A stretch of 64,000 nucleotides of DNA from Streptomyces sp. NBC_00414 (GCF_036038375.1 NZ_CP107935.1:7564001-7628000); one strand, 5' to 3'. Shown: positions 16,692 through 26,358, counted from the stretch's first letter. The notes: generated by a model not told the origin, from the letters alone. Program-made: numbers and translations.

Positions 16692-17138
16692 ATGGAACCG
16701 GAGTTGGCGGCACTGGCGGCGGCGGGGGCGACGGCCCTCGTGCAGCAGATGGTGACCGACGGGTGGGGGAACGTACGGGACCGGGTCGTCGTGTTCTTCT
16801 CGCGAGGGCGGGACGAGGCAGCGGTCGAGGGGGAGTTGGAGGAGTCACGCACCGACCTCGTCGCCGCGCGGGACGCCGGGGACGAGGACGCCGCAGCTGA
16901 CGTACAGGCGTCCTGGCGTACCCGACTCCGGCGCACGTTGCGCAATGATCCGGAAGCCGCCGCCGAACTTCGCACGCTACTTGCTGAGTTGAGCCTGCCG
17001 TCCACGGTGCCCGCAACGAGTACCGTCCACAACTCCATCAGGGGTGGGGTCCAGCACGGCACCGTGGTTCAGGCTCACACGGTCGGAGACCTGACGATAG
17101 GTGAGTCTCCTCGGCGTACTCAGGGCGCAACGGAGTGA
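16692..17138 (+). CDS. Actinobacterial hypothetical protein with possible RHIM-like C-terminal motif
   Basis: A 148-residue protein. The N-terminus is a hydrophobic helix (ELAALAAAGATALVQQMVTD) and the middle is charged and helical (AAVEGELEESRTDLVAARDA, SWRTRLRRTLRNDPEAA). Near the C-terminus it has NSIRGGVQHGTVVQAHTVGD followed by LTIG. The pattern N-x-I-x-G-x-x-x-G-x-V-V-Q-A is one I associate from memory with RHIM-like amyloid signalling motifs (BASS type) of multicellular bacteria. That identification is tentative. The ATG at 16692 follows GAAGGGG. It converges on the UvrD-type helicase gene, with 10 bases between stops, at the edge of the defence-like region. Confidence 0.6.
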   Translation: MEPELAALAAAGATALVQQMVTDGWGNVRDRVVVFFSRGRDEAAVEGELEESRTDLVAARDAGDEDAAADVQASWRTRLRRTLRNDPEAAAELRTLLAELSLPSTVPATSTVHNSIRGGVQHGTVVQAHTVGDLTIGESPRRTQGATE

Positions 17139-17148
17139 GCCCTGGATG

Positions 17149-19395
17149 CTATCCGTCCTTGAGGAGGGGCTTGAGGAACCGGCTGGGAGTTCCGTGCCAG
17201 AAGATCGCGAGAGAATCGCGTGAACGAGTGGACGCGACGAAGAGGAGGGACCGCGTCCGCTGAAGCTCCCGTCGATACCGCAGGGCGTCGGTACGCTGCA
17301 TCTGGGTCACCGCGTGGCGGGGCACGAGGCCCTCGTTCACTCCAGCGATGATCATGCGTTGATATTCGAGCCCTTTGAACCGGAACATCGTGCCGATGTG
17401 CACACCCTCGTCACCACGAGGCCCGTCGGGGCCGATCTCTATGGCCCTGATGCCCGCGTGGGCCAGCGACACGGCGACTTCCTGTGCCATCGCGTTGGTG
17501 GGAACGCAGATGGCGATCTGCTCCAGGGGAATGTCGTCCCACTCCGCCACCAGCTCGGCGATTCCCTGCCGCTCGCCTTCCCAGTCGGAGTTCGGGTGCA
17601 GCGCGGGTCGCGCACCGCTCAGGACCGAGCGGTATCCCGCCAAGGTCTCCTCGTTGCCGTCGAGGTCGTCGAACGACTCACCACTCAGTACTCCGAGTGC
17701 CGAGCCGAGGATCTGTCGCGTGGTCCGGTAGCTGAGGGTGAGCTTGGCGGAGCGGCCACGGATGTTGATGCCGAGGCTGCCGAGGGTCACCTGGTTGTTG
17801 TAGATGCGCTGATGGGTGTCGCCGACGAGGAACAGGTCGTTGCGGTCTCGCGCGACCATGGCGCGAAGCATCTTCCAGTGCCCCGGACGGAGATCCTGGG
17901 CCTCGTCCACGACGATGTGCCGGTAGCGGTACCGCAGCCATCCTGCGGAACCGTCTTGCAGGTGAATGTTGTCCAGACCCCCGTGCTCGGCGCGCTGCTG
18001 CTCGACAGTCTGGATTCGCCGCTCACGCTCCATCTCCAGGCGTGCGGCCCGTTCGGCGACCTGCGCCCATGTCTGGCGCCCCAGGCGGTCCAGGCGCTGA
18101 GTGAACTTCTCCGCCAGTTGCCAGATTTCCGCCCGCTCCTGCCGAGTGATGTTCCGTCCCCTACCGGCACGGCGTGCACGAAAATAGTCGGTGCGGGACA
18201 CGACCGCCTGACCGAGGATGACCTGCGTCCACTCGTCGTGCAGGAACTCCGCGTCCCAGGTCGTCTCGCCGAGTTCATCGAGCATCGAGCGCCACTCGCG
18301 GAGTACCTGATTGTCGTCGATGGTCTGTTTGGCGCTGCCCGGCTCGGCTTCTCGGACCACGCGCAGCGCCAGCTGGTCGACATGGCTGATGTCCACGCGG
18401 GACAACAGCTGTTCTCCGCCCAGTTCCAGCAGCCGAGCCCGGAGGTCGGCTGCGAGGTTCTTGTTGTATGTGGTGAGAAGCACCTGCTTGTTGCGGCCCT
18501 GGGGGAGCTGTTCGACCAGATGCTTCACCCGGTGCAGGGCGACGATCGTCTTCCCCGTACCAGGACCGCCGCCCACACGGGCCGGTCCTGAGTAGTCCCG
18601 GTCAACCAGTTTGGACTGTGTGGGGTGGAGGAAGACCTTCCAACGCCCGAAGTCCTCGCCTTCCAGCGCTTCGCGCAGTGCCTCGTCCGTGGTCGTGACC
18701 ATGGTCGCCGGGCGTTGTGCGGCGGCCTGGAAGTCCTCTGTGTCGACCGGCTCGGGTGCGGCCACCGGGGCCGTCACCTGTTCCAGTACGTTCTCGTACG
18801 ACGCGCCGTCGAAGAGCGACAGCAGGATCTCGCCGGTCAGTTGGGGCGCGTACTCGATGAGCCCGAGCAGCTGCTCCTCCGTGGTGAGCGTGCGAATCAC
18901 CGGCACCAGCGGTTCGGCGACGCCGAGGTCGGTGAGTTGCTGCTCCGAGAAGCGGGAGAAGAGCGTCTCTGGCTGCGGCGGTACGGGCTGAGGTTGGGTA
19001 GGCCGCTCCGGTGCTGGTGCGGGAGGTGTCGTCCGCCTGAGCACGCTCTCCTCGACGACCTGGAGATCGACGTACTCGATGCCACCGGTGATCTGGTTGA
19101 TGCCGTAGGACAGCCGATCAAGGTTTTCGTAGACCTCTTTGCGATGCTTGACCGAGACGATCAGCCAGTCGTGGTCGGCGAGACGCAGCAGCAGGGCGCG
19201 GTATTCGTCGTTGACGCGCGCGGACCAGAGCCTGCTGTCGCCCTTCAGCTGCTTCAACTGGAGGCCCGTGGCCTGCGGGTTCGCCTTGAACTTGTGCTGG
19301 AAGTCGTAGAGGGCGCCCTTGACGGTACGGGGGAGCTTGAGGATCTCCCGGTCCGCCTTGTCGAGCAGGCGGAGGGTCACACTCGCGGTGATCAT
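17149..19395 (-). CDS. RelE/ParE-like domain fused to a UvrD-type superfamily 1 helicase
   Basis: A 748-residue protein. Residues 1-~110 resemble a RelE/ParE-type toxin fold: KADREILKLPRTVKGALYDF, LKQLKGDSRLWSARVNDEYR and WLIVSVKHRKEVYENL. A Pro-rich linker follows. The helicase core then has Walker A GGPGTGKTIVALHRV, motif II IVVDEAQDLRPGHWKML, motif III FLVGDTHQRIYNNQVTLG, motif IV-like LTLSYRTTRQIL and motif V/VI IGTMFRFKGLEYQRMIIAG. UvrD-like enzymes are 3'-5' DNA translocases. The ATG start overlaps the stop of the upstream 2302-residue helicase gene in ATGA, so the two are translationally coupled and probably act together on DNA. The toxin-like domain may be a recognition or effector part rather than an active RNase. 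Confidence 0.85.
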   Translation of the reverse strand: MITASVTLRLLDKADREILKLPRTVKGALYDFQHKFKANPQATGLQLKQLKGDSRLWSARVNDEYRALLLRLADHDWLIVSVKHRKEVYENLDRLSYGINQITGGIEYVDLQVVEESVLRRTTPPAPAPERPTQPQPVPPQPETLFSRFSEQQLTDLGVAEPLVPVIRTLTTEEQLLGLIEYAPQLTGEILLSLFDGASYENVLEQVTAPVAAPEPVDTEDFQAAAQRPATMVTTTDEALREALEGEDFGRWKVFLHPTQSKLVDRDYSGPARVGGGPGTGKTIVALHRVKHLVEQLPQGRNKQVLLTTYNKNLAADLRARLLELGGEQLLSRVDISHVDQLALRVVREAEPGSAKQTIDDNQVLREWRSMLDELGETTWDAEFLHDEWTQVILGQAVVSRTDYFRARRAGRGRNITRQERAEIWQLAEKFTQRLDRLGRQTWAQVAERAARLEMERERRIQTVEQQRAEHGGLDNIHLQDGSAGWLRYRYRHIVVDEAQDLRPGHWKMLRAMVARDRNDLFLVGDTHQRIYNNQVTLGSLGINIRGRSAKLTLSYRTTRQILGSALGVLSGESFDDLDGNEETLAGYRSVLSGARPALHPNSDWEGERQGIAELVAEWDDIPLEQIAICVPTNAMAQEVAVSLAHAGIRAIEIGPDGPRGDEGVHIGTMFRFKGLEYQRMIIAGVNEGLVPRHAVTQMQRTDALRYRRELQRTRSLLFVASTRSRDSLAIFWHGTPSRFLKPLLKDG

Positions 19396-22300
19396 CGGTG
19401 GCGCTCCCCGTGGGTCGTTCGGTCGTCTTGCTGATCACGATGCCCACCGGGCCCGGATGGTTGCACGGTCAGCCGTTCAGCCAGTTCCCTGGCTGTCCAT
19501 TCACTCGCGGGGCGTACGTCCCACCCTGCGGCGGCGAAGGCCGCGTCGCGGTCCTCGGCCTCGTAGTCCGACTCGGAGCCGACCGGGCGAGCGGAGAGCA
19601 CGACTCCGACCTTGCGGGCCGGCCAGGCGAGTTCGGCCAGCCAGCCACGGTCGTCGAGCTCGAAGCCGTCGACGGGTGCGGGCGCCCCCAGCGAGACGAG
19701 CGCCACAGCCAAGAGTTGCAGTCCGGGCTCTTCCGGATCCAGGTACTCCAGCACTGTGTCCCAGACTGTCCCTCGTGGTGTGGAATTCCTCGGCGTGACA
19801 CCGCTCGGCTCCCTGCCGAGAGGGAAGTCAGCTTCCGCCTCGGTCACCGAGTGGTCCGACTCTCGTGCCTCGTGGAGAACGGCAGTCTCTTCGGCACCGA
19901 GACCGAGTTCGAATCGAGTGGAGGCCAGCCATCCGGAGCCGCCGGTGACCGCGAGTGTGTCCGGCGAGAACGCGTCCAGCATGCTCGTGGTCAGCTGGAC
20001 GCTGTCGCCTCCTCCGTGTTCCAGGAACTGCGAGAGATTGCTCCAGTACAACCAGGCTCGCCAGCGTTTTTTGTGCGCTTCCGTGTCCGCGACGGCCGCG
20101 GTGCTGTCGTCGAGGACGGTGGCCGCCGTCCACGCGGGCGGTTTGTGTCGGCCGTCCGCCACAGCTGTGACGGAGCAGCCGGACACATCGACCGCGGCGA
20201 GCACATGCAAGGGCCCGCCCCGGTCCTGCGGAGGCGTACCGCCCAGCGCCGCTGTGAGTTGCGCGCCCACTTCTTCCTCAGGCACGGCCGCCGCATGAGG
20301 CCGTGCTCCCGTGAGCCCGGCCACGACAGCCTCCGCGCGCGTCAGCCACAGTGTGGCGTCCGGTCGGCGCAGGTATGCGAGGAGTAGATCCGCCGGATTG
20401 ATCCAGACGGTCTGGGCGAGTTCGCCCGGCAGACCGCCCCGGACCTTGGCGTAGTAGTCCCGGGCCTGCTTCTGGCCCTGCTCCCCGTACGGCTGCCACA
20501 CCGGATCCGTGGAGCCGGCGGCGGCATAGCCGGTGTCTCGGACCCGGGCGAGCCACTCCTTCACGTCGTAGTAGGTGAGTTGGAAGACGCGTAGGCCCTC
20601 GGCGCGCAGCCGGGTGCGCTTGGCGGCGTCGTCGGCGAGCCGGTTGTGCTTGGGCGTGGCATGGAACTCGTAGCCGTCGAGGTAGAGAGCGAGGCGCGGT
20701 CCTGGGGCATCGAGGCGTTCGAAGAGCACGTCGGGACGCGTTCCGTCCAGCACTCGCTGCTGCGAAACCCGCCAGCTGAGTGTGGTGCCGTTGGACCCGG
20801 TCAACCTCAGGTCCAACGAGTACGTACCGGCGGTGGTCGTGTATGCGTCCGCGCTGGCCTGCGAATCGGGCTGCTTGGCCCACTCCTTGAGCGTGTCGAT
20901 GAACATGACTTCGAGGTCGCTCTCGGCCTGGCGCTCCAGGGGGATCTGGTGCGTGGTGGTGATGGGCGAGGTCTGCCAGCTCTCACCGGTCTTGCCGAGC
21001 AGTTCGTCGAGCATCTGCCGTACTTCGTTCCTGCTCACACGGTCGTAGTCGCTCGCGGGAACCCGGCGCAGCAGACAGCGGTGGCAGCCGTCGAGACCCC
21101 GCTCGATGCAGGGGCAGCTCTCGATGACCTCGCGTGCCTTGAGCAGTACTTCGCGGAAACCGTCCGCGGACGCCAACCGGTGCAGATACCCGGTGCCGCC
21201 CGGCAACCGGTCGTAGACGACGAGGAAACGGCGGGGCCAGTCGGTGTCGCTGCCGTCGGGCATGGAGGCGGCTGCGATGTCGATGTGGTCGGGATCGCCG
21301 CCGTACCGTGCCGCGATACCCACGAACAGAGCGGCGGTGAATGACGCGAGTCGCTCCTTGGCGCGAGCGACGGATGCCGGGAGCAGGATGCGTACGGCCT
21401 CGGTAACGAGCTCGTGAGCCAGCAGCAGAGGGACGTCCTCCCCCTTGCCCTGCTCGTCGCCCGCGGCTCGTGATTTCCGGCGCGGACACCACAGTAGGTG
21501 GTGGGCACTGGCTCTGCTGCTTGTGGCAAGGGACTCCGTGAGCGCGTTGTGAGGCTGGTCGACGACGGGGCGTCCGTCGGCTGTGGCGCCGCCACAACTG
21601 GTGCACACATAGAAGGGATTGAGCCGGACATCGTCACCCGCGATCGGCACGGTGCTGCTGCCGTCCTGGCGGTCGAGCCCGAGGTTGAGTGTCCTGATGA
21701 CCGCGCGCCGGGTGAAGTCGACGCCGAAGATCGCGGTGTCGTGCCGCCAGGAGCCGGCCGCCAGGTGTACGGGGTCGATGTCGACGGTCGTCAGCATCGA
21801 GTAGCGGCGCCGGTCCCGCTCGTCCTTGTCGTCGCGGACCCTGGCGTCGTCGCGCTTGTCGCGGGCGATGACCCGCTTGGGTTCCATGACGTACTGGACG
21901 CACCCGGCATCGGCGATCTCCCGCCCGCCACAGCGAGGGCAGGGTGAAGCGTCCGTCTTCGCGTTCTCGGTACGGGCGTAACCGCATGCGGGGCAGAGCC
22001 GCCACACCGACCAGGCGCGCCGGTCGGGGCTGCCGATGTCGAGGGCGCGTACGACGTGCTTGTATCCGTTGACGTAGAAGCTGTTGCCCGGCGCGAGTTC
22101 CGTGAGGGAAAGCTTGCGGGAGCGCTCGTAGTCCCGTACTTCGCTGCGGTAGGTCCTCTTCGGGACATCCGCTCGGCCGTCGCCGTCCCCCTCGTCGGAC
22201 TGCTGCTCCGTCCAGTAGAGGGTGGCTTCCAGCTGCGTCGTCGTGTCGGCGAGGCTGTAGTTCGGTAGGAGTCCGAGGTCCACGAGCGCGCCGTGGGCGC

Positions 22301-25300
22301 CGGTCTGGCTCAGCTCGCGCAGCAGGTTCCCGGTGGCGCGGCGCTCCGCCAGCAGCTCCCGGTGCTCGCGGTCCTGTTCGGGATCGGACCGAACGAGTGC
22401 GTCCATCGCGGTGTCGATCGACGCGATCCGTCGCCGTAGTTCCTCACGCCGCCCGGTCCAGTCCTCCTCGGCTTCCTGCAGGGCCCTGACGATTCCTGCC
22501 GTGGCGTAGGCGCGCAGCTGGCCGGCTGCGTGTTCGGAGATTCCCGTGCCGTCCGTCGCCCCGGCGGGGAACAGCGCCAGGAAGTCCTCGACCAGACGTG
22601 CCCCGTGGGTGAGTGCGGCGTCCGCGAGGTCCTGGCACCAGCCGGTCGTGCCGAAAAGTGCCGAGACGAGCCGTGGCGCGGGCTGGAGTCGCTCCCCGTC
22701 CGCTGTGGTGAGAGAGCCACGGGCCGCGAGATCCAGGAGATGCGCCGTGTACTGCCGACGCAGAATCTCCACCGCGGACAGATAACAGCCGGGCGGCACG
22801 ATGTCGCCCGCGATCATCTCCCGCGGGTCGTCGAGGTAGTAGAGGTCACGGGCGCGTCGTCCGCCGAAGGCGACCACCAGTGCGTTGCCGGTCTTGCGGC
22901 CCGCACGCCCGGCCCGCTGCACGTAGTTCGCCGGGCCCTTCGGCAGAGACCCGAGGAGTACGGCTGACAGGTCACCGATGTCGATGCCGAGTTCCAGCGT
23001 CGGTGTGCACGAGAGCACGTTGGGGTCCGTGTAGTGCGTGCCTTCCCGGAAGGTCCGCTCGACGCGCTCGCGCTGTGGGCGGGTGAGCATGCCCGTGTGC
23101 TCGGCCGTAACGACACGGAACGTACCGCCTGTCAGATACAGGCGCCGGTAGTAGTCGTTCTGATAGTCGCGCTCGCGGGAGCCGCCGAAACTGCCGGACG
23201 TGCTGGTGACGCTGACGGAGACATCGGACTGGGGCGGCCGGAGCATCCCCTTGCACCGGTAGCGCGGGCACGGATGCCCGTACCAACGGGTCCTGCGCTC
23301 GGGCAGCACGACTTGCTCCCAGCCGCAGTCCGGGCAGCTGACGAATGATTTGTTGACCACCGCGTCGTCGAGCAGGCGCACCTCGATGTGGCCGGGCTGG
23401 AGCCCGTAGACCCTGGTGGTGCGGTCCTGTGCCGTGCGCACGGCGAGGACGTGTTCCTCCGCCAGCACGGGCAGGAGCCGGCGCAGGTACTCGCTCGCAC
23501 CGGCCGCGTCCAGACTGAGGCACCGGCGGGTCCAGTCCTGATACCAGCCGAGTCTGCCGGTGGCGGCGTCGAAAGTGGACTTCTCCTTCGGCCCGTCCAG
23601 CAGGAACCGGGGCGCGGCCACTCCGTCGGGGAACGCCGGCATGCCGTCGGGCCGGCCGCCCCACACCTTGAAACGGGTGACCCCCGCGTCCCGCATCCAC
23701 GGTTCCAGCCACCGGTGCCGTACGCCGCCACGTTGCCTGACTCGCTCCAACAACCCGCGCACGAAGGCCAGATAGCGGTCGGGGGTCGGCAGCCCGCCCA
23801 TCGCGACCAGCTGCCCGGGCAGTGTCAGGTGCACATCGCGGGCGAGTGCGATGATGCGTTCCGGTTCCTGGAGGACGACCTCGGCCGCGGCGGTGCGGGT
23901 GAGCTCCAGGGTGCGTCCCTGACGGGAACGCAGACCGAATTCCATGACGGTGGCGAAGGCCAGCCGTTCACCGATGAGTTTCCATGTGCGGGCGTCACCC
24001 GTACCCCGCCCCGACAGCAGCCGGTCCACACCCGGTTCGTCGTGCAGGTCGGGTGGCACCACGGCGGCCAGCGCCTGCGGGTCGTCGACGGAGTCGAGCA
24101 CGTTCCCTACGAGGTCGTTGAGCGCCAGAGGTTCCGGGGAGTCGTTGAGGGTGTGCGCGAGCAGCGACCGCAGCGAGAACTTGTACGAGGCGTTGGCGAC
24201 GTAACCCGCCCGGTGCGCTGCGTCCTGCGTCGAGTCGTTGAAGAGCAGCGTCTTGCGCTCCTCCGGGACTAGGGCGATGTCGCCGCCCGTGAAGAGTTGC
24301 GTGATGGTGGCGGACGCCAGCGCGGCGAGTGACGTACCCAGGAAGCGGATTCCGTTGTCCACGTTGCAGGCCGGGCAGCGGTCGTCCACGGCCGCTTTGT
24401 CCGCGGACTTCTTGTCGGTGATCGCCAGGGCGAACCATCCGTCCTGCAGTTCGTCGCGGTCTGCGGCTGTCGGCAGGCGGTACGTCCCCTGGGCGCCATC
24501 GAGTACGACGACGGAGAGCGGGTCGACACCGCTTGCGGACGAAGGCCTCGCACCGGTCAGTGCGTCCAGTGCCTCGTCCCGTTCGGCGCCGGTCGCGGCG
24601 ATGAAGTACCGGATACGCCGTTTGTCGCGTCCGACGCCCGCCCGCCACACCTTGTCCTGCGCCATGACGAGCCGCTGCGGGTCGGCTTCCGGTGACAGTG
24701 CGGCCCATCCGGACCGCCCGCAGTTACGGCAGTAGACGGCGGGCAGATGTACGGCGGCCGGCCGCGCCGCCGTGTCCGATCCCGGTTGTGCTTGCGCGCG
24801 CCGGGCATCACCCGACGGCCAGCTTCCGGACGATCGCTCGCCCTCGTCGCCACCGGTGGGAGGTGCGGCCAGGGCCGCTCTGCGCGCGGCGGTGCGGTCG
24901 TCCTCGTACCACCGGAATTCCGGTGAGGGCCCGACACCGCGCAGCACCCTTGTGACGGGCCGCACCCACAGGTGTGCCTCGATGTGCAGAAGCGGCCTGG
25001 GCCGCTTCTCGTCGGACTCGGGATCGCGAGCGGCGGACAGAAGCGCCACGAAACGCGACAGGGCCTGCAGTACGAGCCGTGGATTCTCCCGCGCGGCCCG
25101 CCCCCACGCGTACCCGAACCGGCTCATCCGGTCCCGCAGTTCCCATTCGCTGAGCGGTTCCCCGTCGAGGAGCGACAGCACGCCGTGAGTGAAGTCGTGC
25201 CGCTTGAGGAGCCTGCCGAGCTGGAACGGATCCAGACCGCTCCGTCCCAGGAGCTTCGTCGCCAGCCCGTCGAGATCCAGCTGATCGGGGCGTGCCTCGA

Positions 25301-26300
25301 CCCCCGGCCCGCCGGAGCAGTCGATGACGTCCTTCGGCGACGGCGGCTCGGGCAGTTCGTAGTCCACTTCACCGGTGAACTGTTCGGCGGACATGCGTTC
25401 TTCACCGATCACCGCGTCGGCGGAGAACGGCATACCGAAGACCTGCGCCGCCACGTCGAGGATGCCGCCTGCCTGGTTTCCGGGACCGCCCTCGCCCAGA
25501 GTCGCGGACGTCGCCACGGGACAGATCGTCCCGAGCGGCCGTCCGGGCCTGCTTCGCCCTGTCGCCGAGGCCAGCCGGCGCAGCAGCATCGCGACGTCGG
25601 TGCCCTGCGCGCCGTCGTACGTGTGGAACTCGTCGAGCACCACATGCGCGATGTCGGCGCCCTGCCAAAGGGGTTGGTCCTCACCGCGCTGCAGCAGCAG
25701 ATCGAGCATCTTGTAGTTGGTCACCAGCACGTCCGGCGGCGAGATACGCATCTCCTCGCGCCGGGTCATCACCCGCCGGAAGTCGGTGTCCGGCCTGTCA
25801 CCGATGTAGAGCCCGGCGGTGACCTGGGCAAGCTCGGGCTGTGCGAGGTATTCCCCGATGCGGCCGGCCTGATCGGTGGCCAGCGCGTTCATCGGATACA
25901 GCAGTACGGCCTTGATCCCGTTTCGGCCGCGCGCCTTCTCCCGCCGGCAGTGGTCGAGGACGGGCACGAGGAAGGACTCCGTCTTACCGGACCCGGTCCC
26001 TGTGGTGATCAACGTCGGCCGCGCCGGAGCGTGCAGAGTGCTCAGCCGCTCCCACGCCTTGGCCTGATGCCGGTACGGCGGGAAACCCGGAACCCATTCG
26101 AGATGTTGCCGCCACCCGTCGTCGGCTTTGTGGAACGGCGTCCTGATGCGCAGGTAGGGACCTCGGAAGATCCCGGACTCGGGGTGGCCGAGGAAGCGCT
26201 CCAGAGCGAGACGGGTGTCTGAGTCGGTGAGTGCGTAGGTGGTCGTGAGGTACTGCGTCAGACTGCCGCGGACTTGCGCGGCGGCCAGGGTGGGCCTCAC
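19392..26300 (-). CDS. Giant DEAD/DEAH helicase with DUF1998 and Vsr/DUF559-like nuclease domain
   Basis: A 2302-residue protein. Motif I is ITTGTGSGKTESFLVP (about residue 95), motif II VVLDEFHTYDGAQGTD (about 215), motif III VATSATLGEGG. The C-terminal helicase lobe has LSCTPTLELGIDIGDLSAVL and NYVQRAGRAGRKTGNALVV (about 1110-1170). Several zinc-type pairs follow (CPACGYARTENAK, CPRCGG, CTSCGG). A DUF1998 region follows with VVYDRLPGGTGYLHRL and CPCIERGLDGCHRCLLRR. Near residues 1900-1980, LALYLDGYEFHA then RTRLRAEGLRVFQLTYYDV has the look of a Vsr/DUF559 nuclease. Very large DUF1998 helicases are a mark of defence systems such as Druantia (DruE) and DISARM (DrmA/B). Start: GTG 26300 with AAGGAG upstream. 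Confidence 0.88.
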   Translation of the reverse strand: MRPTLAAAQVRGSLTQYLTTTYALTDSDTRLALERFLGHPESGIFRGPYLRIRTPFHKADDGWRQHLEWVPGFPPYRHQAKAWERLSTLHAPARPTLITTGTGSGKTESFLVPVLDHCRREKARGRNGIKAVLLYPMNALATDQAGRIGEYLAQPELAQVTAGLYIGDRPDTDFRRVMTRREEMRISPPDVLVTNYKMLDLLLQRGEDQPLWQGADIAHVVLDEFHTYDGAQGTDVAMLLRRLASATGRSRPGRPLGTICPVATSATLGEGGPGNQAGGILDVAAQVFGMPFSADAVIGEERMSAEQFTGEVDYELPEPPSPKDVIDCSGGPGVEARPDQLDLDGLATKLLGRSGLDPFQLGRLLKRHDFTHGVLSLLDGEPLSEWELRDRMSRFGYAWGRAARENPRLVLQALSRFVALLSAARDPESDEKRPRPLLHIEAHLWVRPVTRVLRGVGPSPEFRWYEDDRTAARRAALAAPPTGGDEGERSSGSWPSGDARRAQAQPGSDTAARPAAVHLPAVYCRNCGRSGWAALSPEADPQRLVMAQDKVWRAGVGRDKRRIRYFIAATGAERDEALDALTGARPSSASGVDPLSVVVLDGAQGTYRLPTAADRDELQDGWFALAITDKKSADKAAVDDRCPACNVDNGIRFLGTSLAALASATITQLFTGGDIALVPEERKTLLFNDSTQDAAHRAGYVANASYKFSLRSLLAHTLNDSPEPLALNDLVGNVLDSVDDPQALAAVVPPDLHDEPGVDRLLSGRGTGDARTWKLIGERLAFATVMEFGLRSRQGRTLELTRTAAAEVVLQEPERIIALARDVHLTLPGQLVAMGGLPTPDRYLAFVRGLLERVRQRGGVRHRWLEPWMRDAGVTRFKVWGGRPDGMPAFPDGVAAPRFLLDGPKEKSTFDAATGRLGWYQDWTRRCLSLDAAGASEYLRRLLPVLAEEHVLAVRTAQDRTTRVYGLQPGHIEVRLLDDAVVNKSFVSCPDCGWEQVVLPERRTRWYGHPCPRYRCKGMLRPPQSDVSVSVTSTSGSFGGSRERDYQNDYYRRLYLTGGTFRVVTAEHTGMLTRPQRERVERTFREGTHYTDPNVLSCTPTLELGIDIGDLSAVLLGSLPKGPANYVQRAGRAGRKTGNALVVAFGGRRARDLYYLDDPREMIAGDIVPPGCYLSAVEILRRQYTAHLLDLAARGSLTTADGERLQPAPRLVSALFGTTGWCQDLADAALTHGARLVEDFLALFPAGATDGTGISEHAAGQLRAYATAGIVRALQEAEEDWTGRREELRRRIASIDTAMDALVRSDPEQDREHRELLAERRATGNLLRELSQTGAHGALVDLGLLPNYSLADTTTQLEATLYWTEQQSDEGDGDGRADVPKRTYRSEVRDYERSRKLSLTELAPGNSFYVNGYKHVVRALDIGSPDRRAWSVWRLCPACGYARTENAKTDASPCPRCGGREIADAGCVQYVMEPKRVIARDKRDDARVRDDKDERDRRRYSMLTTVDIDPVHLAAGSWRHDTAIFGVDFTRRAVIRTLNLGLDRQDGSSTVPIAGDDVRLNPFYVCTSCGGATADGRPVVDQPHNALTESLATSSRASAHHLLWCPRRKSRAAGDEQGKGEDVPLLLAHELVTEAVRILLPASVARAKERLASFTAALFVGIAARYGGDPDHIDIAAASMPDGSDTDWPRRFLVVYDRLPGGTGYLHRLASADGFREVLLKAREVIESCPCIERGLDGCHRCLLRRVPASDYDRVSRNEVRQMLDELLGKTGESWQTSPITTTHQIPLERQAESDLEVMFIDTLKEWAKQPDSQASADAYTTTAGTYSLDLRLTGSNGTTLSWRVSQQRVLDGTRPDVLFERLDAPGPRLALYLDGYEFHATPKHNRLADDAAKRTRLRAEGLRVFQLTYYDVKEWLARVRDTGYAAAGSTDPVWQPYGEQGQKQARDYYAKVRGGLPGELAQTVWINPADLLLAYLRRPDATLWLTRAEAVVAGLTGARPHAAAVPEEEVGAQLTAALGGTPPQDRGGPLHVLAAVDVSGCSVTAVADGRHKPPAWTAATVLDDSTAAVADTEAHKKRWRAWLYWSNLSQFLEHGGGDSVQLTTSMLDAFSPDTLAVTGGSGWLASTRFELGLGAEETAVLHEARESDHSVTEAEADFPLGREPSGVTPRNSTPRGTVWDTVLEYLDPEEPGLQLLAVALVSLGAPAPVDGFELDDRGWLAELAWPARKVGVVLSARPVGSESDYEAEDRDAAFAAAGWDVRPASEWTARELAERLTVQPSGPGGHRDQQDDRTTHGERHR

Positions 26301-26358
26301 GACGTGCTCCTTCGTCCGTCCGGATGATCCTCGGACAGCCCCCGGATTGCTCGTTCAG

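Noticed and set aside
17149..26300. Calling the locus Druantia or DISARM
   Set aside because: The giant DUF1998 helicase resembles DruE/DrmA-B-type proteins, but no druA-D, druH, druM/F/G or drmC-like gene lies next to it, so the name cannot be supported by eye.
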